Below are positions 49,584 to 61,130 of a DNA stretch of 64,000 nt, one piece after another (positions within the stretch are counted from its first letter, which is position 1; each line of letters starts with the position of its first letter). The notes beneath the pieces are model-generated. The model did not search any database. It had not been told where the DNA came from and worked only from the letters and a program-made list of their open reading frames with translations. The stretch lies in assembly GCA_036785705.1 (NCBI GenBank), contig JAWUZG010000032.1:12418001-12482000 (forward strand). The letters run 5' to 3'. Source of the stretch: Acanthornis magna (taxonomy: Eukaryota; Chordata; Aves; Passeriformes; Acanthizidae). A program made the translations under genes and the position numbers.

Positions 49584-52500
49584 AGTTCCAACAAGTGCAA
49601 GTATGTTTTTGACTTCCAGTGGCATCTCTGACATGCTGTTCCTTTGCTGCTGTTGTTTATGTTTTTCTCTGGTTGGTTTTTTCGATACTATGACATTTCT
49701 TTTATGCAGCTGTCATAGCACATTCACATGAGTGACTGTGTTTCTGGAAACCGTAGCTTACTAACTGTTATCAGAGTCCCATATGGGCCCCTACAGGTAC
49801 ATTTATGTCAGCTTTCTGTAACAGCTCCACCAGACACCTCAGTCATTTGCCTAAAAGAGTGTCTTTTAGGTTTCTGAAGTCAGGTGTTGTTTGACTTGGC
49901 TTCGTTCAGATCCTTTTTGACTTTGAATGTACTTTGAGCTCCTACTGGGTTGTGTTTTTTCTGGTTGTATTTTTTTCTGGAATTTTTTCTGCTTCAAACC
50001 TAATTGCTTTAAACTTCTATGATATCTCTGTAGTTTGGTTGTAATAGTCTCCTTTTGGGTGACTCTGTGCAAAAGAATGCACTTCTGCTAATTTTTAGCT
50101 TTTTTTTTCCTTAGATATTTGTCTTAGCAAAGCCATTTGACAAAATAATCTGTATTTTGTGCTAGGGTATTCAGCTCTAATGTATCCAATTCAACCTCAG
50201 AACATTATCCTTCACACAGATTCTGTGAAGAATACAGAAGTCTGTAGTTCCCCACTACTTTTCAGTTCTAGTTAGTTTTACTGAGCTGTGTTGAAGCTTT
50301 GGCATAAGAAATTATACCAGAGTGAAAAATCACATGCTTCTCTTGCCATATGTAAATATTCGTAAATTTTCTGTAGTTTTCCTCTAGGTCATTTCAAATC
50401 CTGGCGTTCCCAGATCCCTTTCTTGATGGTATCCTTCTAGCACAAAGAATGGGGCCTGCTATAAACAACTCTGTGCTGGCTGAAAATAGTGGAGTTGTAC
50501 ATCCAAATTTTGCCTTGACTTTGCATTCTTGAAGGCATTTTCCTTTAGTTAAGGCCAGTTGTACCCTTGTCAGCTGACATGTTTGAGATTTACATAATCA
50601 TCCAGATGACAGGTTGGCCATGTAAAAACTGTGACTTGCAAAGCAGAGAACTTTCCCCAGACGACTTTGAATGGGAGTCAAACTATTCTAGTTTTACCTA
50701 AAGGAAGCCCTTGGACTTGGTATGACCTAGTATATTTCACTAAAGTATAATACTCAGACCACAGGACTTTCTTCAATAAGTCTTTCTTTATTTGTTTCAG
50801 CTGATATAATAACTTTTAGAATGATATGCATTTTCCTGTAGATAATCTTGCCTGTATATTTCTTATATTATTTTCTTCTTCAAAGCTAGAAAAACTAGTT
50901 GGCTTCTGACGGTCAGTTTAGACTTTAATCCCTTTCAAGTTTACTCTGCTTTTTTGTGTTCTGTCAGGATGCTGCAATTTTCACAGAAGTTGCAGAAGAT
51001 TTTCAATTTCAAAAGGATCTTCCTAAGTGTAACTGTCTTTAGAGTTACTGCTGGCATGCTGAACTTTAGAGGGCCAATCTTGAACTGCATATCACTGCTT
51101 TCCAGCACCATGACACTCACACATTCTAAATTGGTGCTCTGGAGCCCTTAAAAACCTGTCTTTTTACACTATGATGTTGCTAAAGCAGTTGAAACCAACA
51201 AACAAATTAAAAAATGTGATGTTTTCTAGAAAACTACTCTTTTTGGGACTTTCCAGAAGAGTCTACTAGATAATTAATGGAAAATTAATTTTGAAAGCAA
51301 AAATGTATTTGCTTACAATCACATCCATTTGGTTTCTGTAAAGCCTAAAAAGATTGTAGGAAGCAATCTGTTCCATTTTCTGTTTTGTCATGTTTTTAGT
51401 CAAAAGGTCTAATTGCTTCCAAAATTAAGTTTTGACGCATGTAAGCAAACTTTTAGATACACTGTGGTGTTCTCATGATTTCATGACATTTTATATTTTG
51501 TGTGATTTTCAGTTAAATATGTTGATTCTGTAATTTCTCACAAATTTAAGGTGAATAAGCAATGTTTTCATATTGTTAAATTCTATTAACCCACTCAAGA
51601 TTTATTCTACATACATAATCCACATAGTTTTAAATACAATAAATAGGGAAAATAGCACTGCTTGTCAACCCTGTCAAATTTTCATGAAATTCTATCTCTT
51701 GATTAGATCTTCCATGTCTCCCAAGTCTCTTGACTCTTATTGTTAAAGTTTGGAGGACTCTCATGGTATTCCCTGAGCATTTGGAGGTTGTTATGGGATT
51801 TGGTGACATAATTGTAGTGGAAAGCGGGTGTTTGTGACAGATGGTAGAATCACTGAAAAACCATTGTAGTCTTGTTTCAGTAAGGTAAACATTAATCCAT
51901 TTTAGGGAAATAGTTTGTATTTATGTGAAATATAAATACTTTCCTAAAGACTTTTTATCTGTACAAGAAATATAAGATTTTTTCTAAAACAAGAGGAAAG
52001 AAAAATAGATAAAACACTTCTTCCTAAATCAAAGGTTGGTTTAGTTAAATATTGCCTTGAACAGTTACAGAATATTCAGCCTCTAACTATGGAGGAGGAA
52101 AAATAACTGCATAATTAGGTACCTTCTTTAGCGGCATCATTTCTTTTCTATTAAAAGTATACGGAGACTTTGATTCTTTGGATGAAAGTAATTCAGAAAG
52201 CAGATGTCAACTTCTTTTTCTAACAAATGTTAAGCTTGTGTTTCAACCAGATTTGTCCTATTCCTCACATAGGGCAATGCCTAGAATCACTCCTCTTGCT
52301 CCATCTTATGTGGTTTGTTTTGTCTTGTTTTTTCATGGATTTTCTGTTTTCTTTTGCAGCAGATAAATACAAGCTTCAAGCACAGGTTCATTTTCAGTTA
52401 GTCCAGAACCACCTATGTTTGCTAATGTTTGGGCTTTTTTTCTGTGATTCAGAACCTGGAGCAGGAGATTATGTCTCTGGCTTTCGAGCACAGATGAATC

Positions 52501-53287
52501 TCATTGAAACTGAAGTGTGGGATGCATGTGGAGCCACTGGTTGCAAGCTTCCAGAGCTGAAAACAGGCTTTACTTGGCCTAAAAACGGGAAGATTTTCTT
52601 CTCTGAAGTTACTTAACATTGGTTAATGGGTGGGACAGCAAATTAGACTGGGAGATAGAAAAACATGAGAATGGCCATTCTGCTTCTGACAGTGGTTGTG
52701 GTAGATTTTCAGAAGAGCTTGGAGATGTTTTCAAGAACATTCTCCCAGTATCCATCGATTTATGCTATTCAATGTGAAGCGATTGCTTGTTTTTACATGT
52801 ATATCCATGGATTTCAATATCATATGACTGTTTAGTTTTTTTCATCCCATACAAGCTTTCAGCTTTCCCAGTATCCTGTGGTAAGCAATTTAAGTGCATG
52901 TTCTGTGACTGCCTTCTGCTTTGGTTTCCTCTTGGACCAGCCATCTGCCACTTGCTAGGTTCAGTAGATTCTTTCCATCCCTAGTAATGGAAGAGATAAT
53001 TTTAGGAAGTCAAGCTTAATGTGAGGCAAAGTTATCATGCTTTTAGGAAAAAAAAAAAGCCTTGTGAGATGAAAAGCATGTTGAAAAGCTTCTTTTCAAA
53101 AATTAACGAATTATGATTAAATACAAATAAATGTGTATCTTCCATTACTGTCAAGATTGCCTACCCCATGCTAGAGTCACTAAAGCAAAATGATTGCTAT
53201 TTATTTTCAGTACTTCTGTGCATTTTCTAAAATAGGTACACTGTCCAATCTTTTGAAACTAGTATAACTAACTGGACTAACTGAAGC

Positions 53288-53368
53288 TAACTGGACTTCA
53301 GAAGTATGCAAATACTTAACGATTTCGTTTTACTTTTTTTGCTGTCTGTTCTGATAAGAACATCAATA
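53288..53368 (+). repeat. unassigned dispersed repeat, copy 1
   Basis: It shares TAACTGGACTT-AGAAGTATGCAA-TACTTAA and TTTTTTGCTGTCTGTTCTGA with 58581-58661 in the same orientation, at roughly 88% identity by eye. I do not recognise the family. Confidence 0.75.
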
Positions 53369-56300
53369 TAGCTGTATTTTTCAGCAATCCATTGTTTTCT
53401 GATGTGATTTTAATTAATGGAGGACTTTTTATTATTGCAATTATTCAAAACTTAATCTCATTACTATAGTGTATACTAGTAGTGTCCTATTACTATAAAA
53501 ATGTTATATATATGATGTTTATTTTCAAGACCTACTTAGATCACAGTATACCTTATGATATTTCTCACAGGATGACAACTTGATTTCTTATGCCAACAAA
53601 CAGCATCTGCTATTTCAATTATATGGTTATTTCATGTGGTACTCTGACACTTGCAAGTAGGCAAGTCCTCCGAAAATGAAAACCACAGCGAAACCTTTTC
53701 TTGAATACTGAAGTGTTCATAACTGAGAAATTTTATTAGATTGTTTTGTTGGTTTCTTTCTCCTGATAGTGACTTTACGTGGGATTGTCTGATCTATAAC
53801 TTCATTTCTAAGTTAGAAATATTCTTAAGTAGCCCATTTGATTTGAAGGACCCATACTATAATATTTATTCACAATCTTTATTTCAGATTCTTTTCTGAA
53901 AAAAAATACAAAACCAAAGTCAAACCAACATATTTCACATGCTGCAACTTATAAAGAATTTTTATAATTTTAGAATAAATTTCAAGGATAACTTACATGA
54001 GAGAAGTCAGATTTTAAGTATATGCCTTGTAGATTGGAATAAAATATGTTTATAAATTCCCTTATGCTAAGAAGGTTCATACATGTTTCGGCTGTTCTCT
54101 CTAAATGAGATAACTTTGTGACTTATATTTTAGCTTTCTTTAATAAGATAAAGGGGATTAGAACTTGGTTTTTAAAGCTTTCCCTGTCTTGTGTTATTTT
54201 CAAGGCAATTTTTGTGATTCTTGATCCAAAATGGAGACGTCAGTGCTCTGCTGCTGGCATATTTAATTTCTTACAATATATTGTGGAATTGTATTACTAG
54301 ATAGGAATAATATTGCTTAATATGTCTTGAGAATTTCTCCTAATTCAGTGTGTCACAGTAAGGGCTAGTAACAGGTGACCCTGCTAAGTGATGTGTGGAA
54401 GAGGCACAATGCACAGATGCCTCAGGGGTAAATAATTTCGCCTTGGGTGATAGCAAAGAGAACACTTTAAATTCTATCAAAAGTATTTTCAAGGGTATGC
54501 CAAATTATTATATCTGAACAGATACTATTTTTGCAAGATTCTATCTGTTGCTTCTGAAGCCTCTCTGGCATGAGGCTGTCTGGGACTTCTAAAGTGTTGT
54601 GGGCACCATCTCACTCAGAACTAGTCACTGTACATGCTGTAGATTATATTGGTCCAAGAATTTAGCTGATAGCCTCTCCGCTGGAATTCGATTTTTACAA
54701 GTGTTGGTAGTTCCTTGACCCTTTCTGCAGTCACCATTGGTCTTGATCTGTAAGCAAAATATTTGAAACTTAGGGAGATACCTGAGAATAAAGTGATACT
54801 CAGCATGAATAAAGAGACAAATAGAATTCCAGAACCCATTGAATAAAAGATGAAAATATTTTGAAAATTTGAGGCGTGAGGGCATAAATTTAAATAAGGA
54901 ATTGTACATGATGTTAATTTTGCTTGAGATACTGAAAGAGGACATATATTAGTTTGAACTTACTTGGCAGGTGAATAATTGACATGGTTATGAGGATTAT
55001 GATTATTGGGAGGGTTTTTCAGGAAATAGGCATTTCAAATCACAAAACAAAAAGCTCTTAAAGAGAAATGCTAATCAGCTAAAAACTGAATCCTGCATCA
55101 TGACAATTTGTAATTACCATTTACCTTAACATGGTAGTATTAAAAACAGAACAAAAATATTTCTAATAAAGATTTTCATGCATGCCTGCCTTACATATTT
55201 TAGAGATGCATATCTGCAAGTTACTTAAACACTATACAACAATTATAGATAATCTCTTTTATCCTCCTGTGATTTCTTACACTGGATATTGTTGGATTTG
55301 TAAATTTTAATGATTGCATAGAGATTATTTACAAGTTTGTGGAACATCCAGTTAAGAAGATTTCTGTGTTGTTTTGAAATAAAATGTCTACTATCCAAAT
55401 GTTCTTAATTGTACTCTGAAAAATGTTTGTCTTATATTTAGCACTTGAACACAGCAGTAAGTAACTTGGATAGGGATTTCTCAGAGGGAAACTCAAGGGT
55501 CAAGAATTCCCTGTGAGAATTAATCTTCTTTATTCATAAAATGAGAATGGATTGACACTTGAGGAAAAAATTCAGGGATTCTTGAAATATATTTCCATTA
55601 ACATCTGACCGAGACTGGATGAGTACAGTAAAACAATGTCGATTTTACTGAAAACTTAGGTTTTCAGCATTCCCTTAGTAAACAAAAAATGTACCAAATG
55701 GTGACCATTTGTTGGTAGAGTTTCTAGTGAGTCACTTTTTTCTTGTTTTCCTGAAAAGGTGATGCTGTCAAATATCTCTCCATTTAGGAACTTGTATTTA
55801 TTATAATGTACTTGTTAGTATAGTGTTAAGATATAGTATATATATATAGCTATAGTATATAGTGTTAAGATGCAGAAAACCATTTCAGACAAGCCTCCTT
55901 CTTATATGCAGACATAGCGAGCGCAGAAATAATTTTCTCATTTATGTGAACATCAGTGACTGCATTTAGTATGTCACTTCCTTGTTGTTTAGTTCCCAAG
56001 TTAGAGTTCCTGCTGTATTCCAGAGAGCATACAGGTGTTGCTGACACTTTTTCCATCACCTGCATAGCATCTGAGCTGCATGGAAGCAGTTGTCATGAAC
56101 ATACTCTCTTTCTTTTCATATAATTTTTATTTTCACTGGTAAAGTATTGTCTCTGTTCTGTAGATCCTTTGAGATGTAAAAGGAATAAAGGTTACTTGCC
56201 TCTACTCTAGAAAGTGTCATCAGCCATCTGCATGTGAAAATTCCAGGCCCAACAGACTGCATCACTAGAAATATGACTTGTGGCTGCTGACATGGCTTAA

Positions 56301-57481
56301 GAATTGTAGAGAATTTCTTCAATTTCTTTTCTTGTTTTATATTGCTATTATTAAGGGCATTTGAATAAATTATATAAGTGTGCATGAACCACTAAGACAA
56401 GAAAACAAAAATATTGTAAATACAATTTGAAATCTGTTTCCTATTCTATTCACCAAGACTCTAAATCTGTCCAGTAAGACAGCAGCAGCTTGGAATTTGA
56501 TCTCGGGCCATCTGATCTGTTGTTTTGCAAAGAGGGAGTATAATAAAGGGCCAGGGACCTGGAGCACAGCAGTTTCTTTTAACATATTAGGACTGGTTGT
56601 GATAGCATTCTAAAGAAGACTGGTAAGAGAACTTCTTCCCTGCTTCCAAATTATGTTGCAAATATGTGTCCTATTCCATGCAGTCACCATGTAATGTAGG
56701 AAAAGCTTGGATAATTAATTTCAGCCAAAAGTTTTGACACTTCTTGCGTTCTGAACTTGGTGATATAAATACAATTAATTCTGATTAGCGGATCATCAGA
56801 TCCAGCCAGATCCTTGTAACCTTTGTTTCCATCTTATGTAAAACTAATTTTGTATAATTTTTTAAAAATTATTTAACTCTAAAAGGTTTATTTGTACTGA
56901 GAAATCATAATAAGAAAATAATTTCAGAAGTTAAATTAAAAACTGAGGTGCATGAAAAATGCATATTACTGCTAGGAAACACATTTCCAAGTGCTTAGTG
57001 ATATAAAATTGATGAGGACTGATCTCATAAAAAACTGTCCAAAATCCATAGTGGACATTCTGTCTGATCTGTAAGAAGAGTGATTATCTTAAAATTCATT
57101 CTGAAGAACAGAGTTATTGTTAAAGTTTCTTAAAGTTGGTATTAATATATTCTGGGATAGCAGCATATGTATCAGGCTTGCTTTATAGACGCCCTCTGAA
57201 CTTTCTGGAGAGTTCTGTGTGTGCACACATACGTGCACAGCTACCCACTCACACATATTGGTGGTCAAGATTAATAGGTCTGTTATCTGACTGTGCACCA
57301 TTAGGGAACAATAAAGGTATCCCTTTACAAATTACATGGCATAAATTTACATTGGTAGTAATTGTATCAATTAGTGCTACCGAAGACATCTAATGAAACA
57401 GAGGCACTTTTTGTTCAGATTATTAAATGGATTGGAAAGGTTAATAATAAGCCTTGAGCAAGAAAATGTTCTAGACTGATT

Positions 57482-57501
57482 CCCCCCCCCCCCCGCCCCC
57501 C
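57482..57501 (+). repeat. C-run (13 C, G, 6 C)
   Basis: It is isolated in AT-rich intron. The minus strand is a G-run able to form a G-quadruplex, and the plus strand could form an i-motif. Confidence 0.85.
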
Positions 57502-58580
57502 GGTTTTATAATACAATATTTCAAAGTGCATTTGTCTCCGGAAAAGCAATTGTCTCAAAGAATACTCCCTCCTTGCCATCATACTTATCCTTTCTCTTCA
57601 ATCTCAGTTCTGTGTGACTAAAGTAATTTTCCTTTAATGCAGTAGTATTTGTAGAGGAAGCTAATTAGTTAACTTGTGGCTTCTATTATCCATAATCAGA
57701 TAGTTTACTGAGTTCCAATTAGTTGCACCATTCAAGACCCACTGAAAGTAACACAATTGCATAACTGCTTGGAAGAGCCTGAGGTTACAGGAGTAAGTAA
57801 AGTGACATAATTTGCCTTTCTAAAACATTTTATATTGATTCCTTGTGTGAAAGGAGTGAATTTTCATGGCCAACACTTGAGAGTCAAACAAAGATTTTTG
57901 CTTATAATGTTGTACATCTAATTCCCAAATTATAGGAACTAAAAGCATAGAACTTCCATTTATATTTCCACATAGTCATTTTTTTTTCTGGGCACAGTCA
58001 CTCTTTATCACTGTGAAGAGTTCCAGGACAGGATATATGTGAGGTCCTAGTTTAGAGTGGGATGAATTGCATAAAGGCTCTGGGAACTACTCAGTTGCGA
58101 AAACTCAGACATCTAATACCACACTGGATAACCTAGGATACTCCTCCTGCTTACAGCTGCTACCCTTGGGCATGTGAAATGGCAATAGGTACCTACATTC
58201 AGGCAACTGTGTCCCACCCCCTGCTTCCCTCTGAAACCGGAACCAGGGATAGCTATCTCAGCTTGTTGATGCCTGTGTTTGGTCAGATGACCCCTACACT
58301 GAAAGTAATAGGAGCAAACTTTGTAGGGCTTTAGAATAATCTATTTCCTAGAAATTCAGTAAATCATTAATAACAGTTAGTTTCTCAACTTAGAAAGCAG
58401 TAATTTAGTCTAATAAGCAAAGTAAATACATTTATCTCACCACTATCAGTTAGTTAATAGTCAAAACAATCAGTGTATAGGCATGATTGTCGAAGAGTTA
58501 GATATTTGATATTTGAAGAAACAGACTGTCTTGTTACCTCTACTTTGGAAAGAGGTTTTCCCAAATTAAACAGTTTGATT

Positions 58581-58661
58581 TAACTGGACTTTAGAAGTAT
58601 GCAAGTACTTAATATTGTCCTTTTACATTTTTTGCTGTCTGTTCTGATAAGAACGTCAATA
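58581..58661 (+). repeat. unassigned dispersed repeat, copy 2
   Basis: It is the diverged partner of 53288-53368, with one 1-base gap and about nine mismatches by eye. Flanks outside the shared block do not match, which argues for a mobile or low-copy repeat rather than a large duplication. Confidence 0.75.
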
Positions 58662-60085
58662 CTGAATTCTTGGCAGCAGCATTTGAACTGTGCATTTTTC
58701 TTACAAGGTTCCAGAGAGACAGAACAAGAGTATGCAAGGCTATGGATAATATGTTTTGGTAACAAACTTAATTTTTAAGATTTCTAGAAAACTCAGCAAA
58801 ATTCCTTTGCTACACTGAGGCTTTGCAATAGGATGGCTGTGGTATCTTAATTTTGTCTCTGAGGTGGGAGGCTACCTGAAAACAATTACCCTAGGGTACT
58901 TCAATGCAGATTTTAGTTTTAAGAACTACTATCTCAGAAAGTCAAAGGGAACAATCTCTGAGCCACCATCTTCCACACTTTTAACTGGAGAAGGTAAAGT
59001 GCTGTCTTTTTTAGATTCTAGTGGAATCAAAAATAACTTATATTTCTTGTAAAAGCAATGATTATATAATAAATTTCACACTTTGGAAACTCTTACAGTA
59101 TGTAATTTAGGCTGAGTAAAATTATTTGATGCTTTTTCATAGACCCATGTTGAAGCCTGGATTCACCTGGCTTTGTACCACAGGTCTAAATGTTTTTTAG
59201 ATTTGCTAGAGCTATTGGTCTATTTTCTAAAATATATAATTAATTTTCTAGCTGCTATAATTTTACCTTGCAGTTCTGATTATCTACCTACTTTAATTGC
59301 ACCTTTTTTCGAACAAGGTCATCTTATATTATTGGTACATTTTACTGTCAAGGAGAACACAAAATTTCATTCCAGAGAGACAACTCTCCATGGTTTAAGT
59401 TTTTATCTTACCAGTTATTTCCTATGTACAGAAGAGATTCTGAAAGCTTCTTTGTAAAATTTCAATTTCCAAGTACTGGACAAGTAAATTTCTATTGGAT
59501 AAAGCTGTATAACTTCTAAAAAATCTTTAGTTTAGTCAGTGTCCTTGTTCCAGCTTATTTGACAAACTGACTCTTCAATTTTAACTGGTTCAGAAGTGGC
59601 TTGTGCATTTTCTATTGAGATTGAGCATTTGGACTTTTAATTTGCTTTCTGGAGGTGTCACTTGAATAGGTGAGTGTCTATATTAAAGAGTAAAAAATTC
59701 CTTTTTGCTTGTTGCTTTATTTCTCAGAAAACAGAAATCCACCAATTCTAATTATATGCCTAAAAAACCCAATTCTGTTATTGTAGGTGTTTTTCTGTGC
59801 ATCACTATGGTGTGTCACAGCTTGTGGATAATTGGGTAAAGCAAACCCCCATGAAGAAGAGTTTATGTTGACTTTTGGTTTGGTAGTATGATGGAGTGTC
59901 AGTTGTTTGGCTCTTACCACAAAAAGGAAAACATTTTTTAGAAGTAATCACACAATGTATACGTGTTCTGATGATATAGAAATTACTGCAAATTTTAACA
60001 GAATTCCTTAAACTGTCATCTGAGATGTTGGGCTGCAGAAATGTTTTCACACTCTTCTTATGTACTGATTTTTCTTTATTCCCAG

Positions 60086-60337
60086 GTCCAGTCTGTATAT
60101 GACATTACCCAGTATGAGAATATTTTTCCTTTGTGCATGATTCTGGAACAACTTCTTCAAAATGAGACACAAGAAAGTAACATTTCAAGCTCAGACTATG
60201 AAGGAGAAGAAAAAATCAAATTTCTGAAGAACCTTGATCAAATTATTCTTCATCTCTCAGATGAATTCCCTTTGTTTTCTTTATATTTATGGAGAGTGAG
60301 TGTTCTTTTGAACTCAGGTCAAATGCAAATTGATTAA
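60086..60337 (+). CDS. MEI4: MEI4 terminal coding exon D with stop codon
   Basis: This exon carries the last 83 codons and the TAA stop (60335-60337). The acceptor is TTTCTTTATTCCCAG, ending at 60085, a strong pyrimidine tract, phase 0. The peptide contains Y-E-N-I-F, I-L-E-Q-L-L-Q-N-E-T, L-S-D-E-F-P-L-F and L-Y-L-W-R-V. These match the conserved C-terminus of mammalian MEI4 (YENIF, LEQLLQ, LSD.FPLF..YLWRV, recalled). The tail G-Q-M-Q-I-D is short and close to the usual end point. The ATT/ATG-bearing open frame upstream of 60086 is intron. The exon sits 36.5 kb after exon C, an unusually long last intron compared with the other two. Confidence 0.95.
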   Translation, partial: VQSVYDITQYENIFPLCMILEQLLQNETQESNISSSDYEGEEKIKFLKNLDQIILHLSDEFPLFSLYLWRVSVLLNSGQMQID

Positions 60338-60550
60338 AACAAGCAGCCTACTTTTCAACAGTGCATTTGTTGTGGGATTTCATTGGAAAGTTTTTGAGTG
60401 ACAGGGAAATTGTGGTTATTAGAAAACATTTACTTTAAACTACTATGCTGCAGTCTCAGAGATAATGCAATTTATTTCCAATTTTGAATATAGAAAAAAT
60501 GTACTAATCCAGGTGCCATTTTGAATAAATGCTGTTTCTTATAATGGAAA
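60338..60550 (+). other. MEI4: MEI4 3' UTR (inferred extent)
   Basis: This AT-rich non-coding stretch runs from the stop codon to just past the first good polyadenylation signal. The end is inferred from the AATAAA at 60524 and a GT-rich element at about 60556-60568. Further AATAAA copies at about 60762 and 60846 allow longer alternative 3' ends. Confidence 0.5.
60524..60529 (+). promoter_or_regulatory. candidate polyadenylation signal AATAAA for MEI4
   Basis: A canonical AATAAA lies about 190 bases after the stop codon. It is followed about 27 bases later by GTGTTGGTGTTTG (60556-60568), a typical GU-rich downstream element. Cleavage would fall near 60540-60550. Other AATAAA hexamers downstream are possible alternatives. 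Confidence 0.5.
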
Positions 60551-61084
60551 ACAACGTGTTGGTGTTTGCACACATAGTGAAAATGGAACAAAGAAAGTTG
60601 TTTCAGGTGCTGTTTAAAACAAACACTATGAATTTTAAAGTAGAGTCATAATATGTGTGTAGAGCTTCCAAGTTAGGAGACTAATGCCTGTCCTTTAAGA
60701 GTTGTGTAACTTCTGTATGATTTAGAGACAATGTCTGGTTGGCTGAAATAGGAATGTTTAAAATAAACCTGATAACTTATCAGTACAGATTCTTATAGGA
60801 GAGACTTCATTACTGATACGATCAAAATAGTCATTACCTGAGCAAAATAAAATCTGGTGCTCAGTTTTACAACTTTCTTACATTCATTGTATACTGCTTG
60901 GTTTTACTTGTCTATGCACAAGTTTAGGCACAATAAGCTTAATTCACTCTGAGTTGAGTAATGATTTCAGAGATCTAATCTGAATAAATGTAACTTATTT
61001 AATGGTTACTTTAAACCTTTCTGTTCAAAATTAATGAATATTGATAAAATCCCCTTTGGTATATTTATATATTATCTGATTCTT

Positions 61085-61130
61085 TTAAAATATATTTTAT
61101 ATATATAATTTTTTTTGTGTGTGTGTGTGA
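61085..61130 (+). repeat. TA-rich and (GT)n tract
   Basis: TATATTTTATATATATAA followed by T8 and about six GT units, in the 3' flank of MEI4. Confidence 0.75.

Larger units (their letters stand above)
23604..60085 (+). other. MEI4 intron 3 (phase 0, 36.5 kb)
   Basis: Starts GTACTG and ends TTCCCAG. Most of it is AT-rich unique-looking sequence. Listed separately are CR1 remnants (32729, 37203, 49530), a solo LTR (42727-43180), A/C-rich tracts, microsatellites, a G-run, a C-run, a hairpin cluster (38652-38800) and a dispersed repeat pair. Between 23604 and about 29700, and between about 50000 and 53200, I see only low-information AT-rich intron. Confidence 0.85.
734..60337 (+). other. MEI4: MEI4 gene, four coding exons visible (5' end missing)
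   Basis: This is the locus span from the first recognisable MEI4 exon to the stop codon. MEI4 acts in the nucleus of meiotic cells. With REC114 and IHO1 it sits on chromosome axes and is needed for SPO11/TOPOVIBL to make programmed DNA breaks (known for the mouse family). Four exons join at phases 1, 0 and 0, giving about 396 open codons in the order expected for the protein. Introns are about 11.3, 10.7 and 36.5 kb, which is typical of a long gene with few exons. No internal stop, frameshift or broken splice site is seen, so the gene looks functional. The 5' exon or exons and the promoter are not recognisable here. Confidence 0.93.

Noticed and set aside
52227..52616. Open frame of 129 codons on the + strand
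   Set aside because: It starts with TTG and has no recognisable domain or splice context; a chance frame in intron 3.
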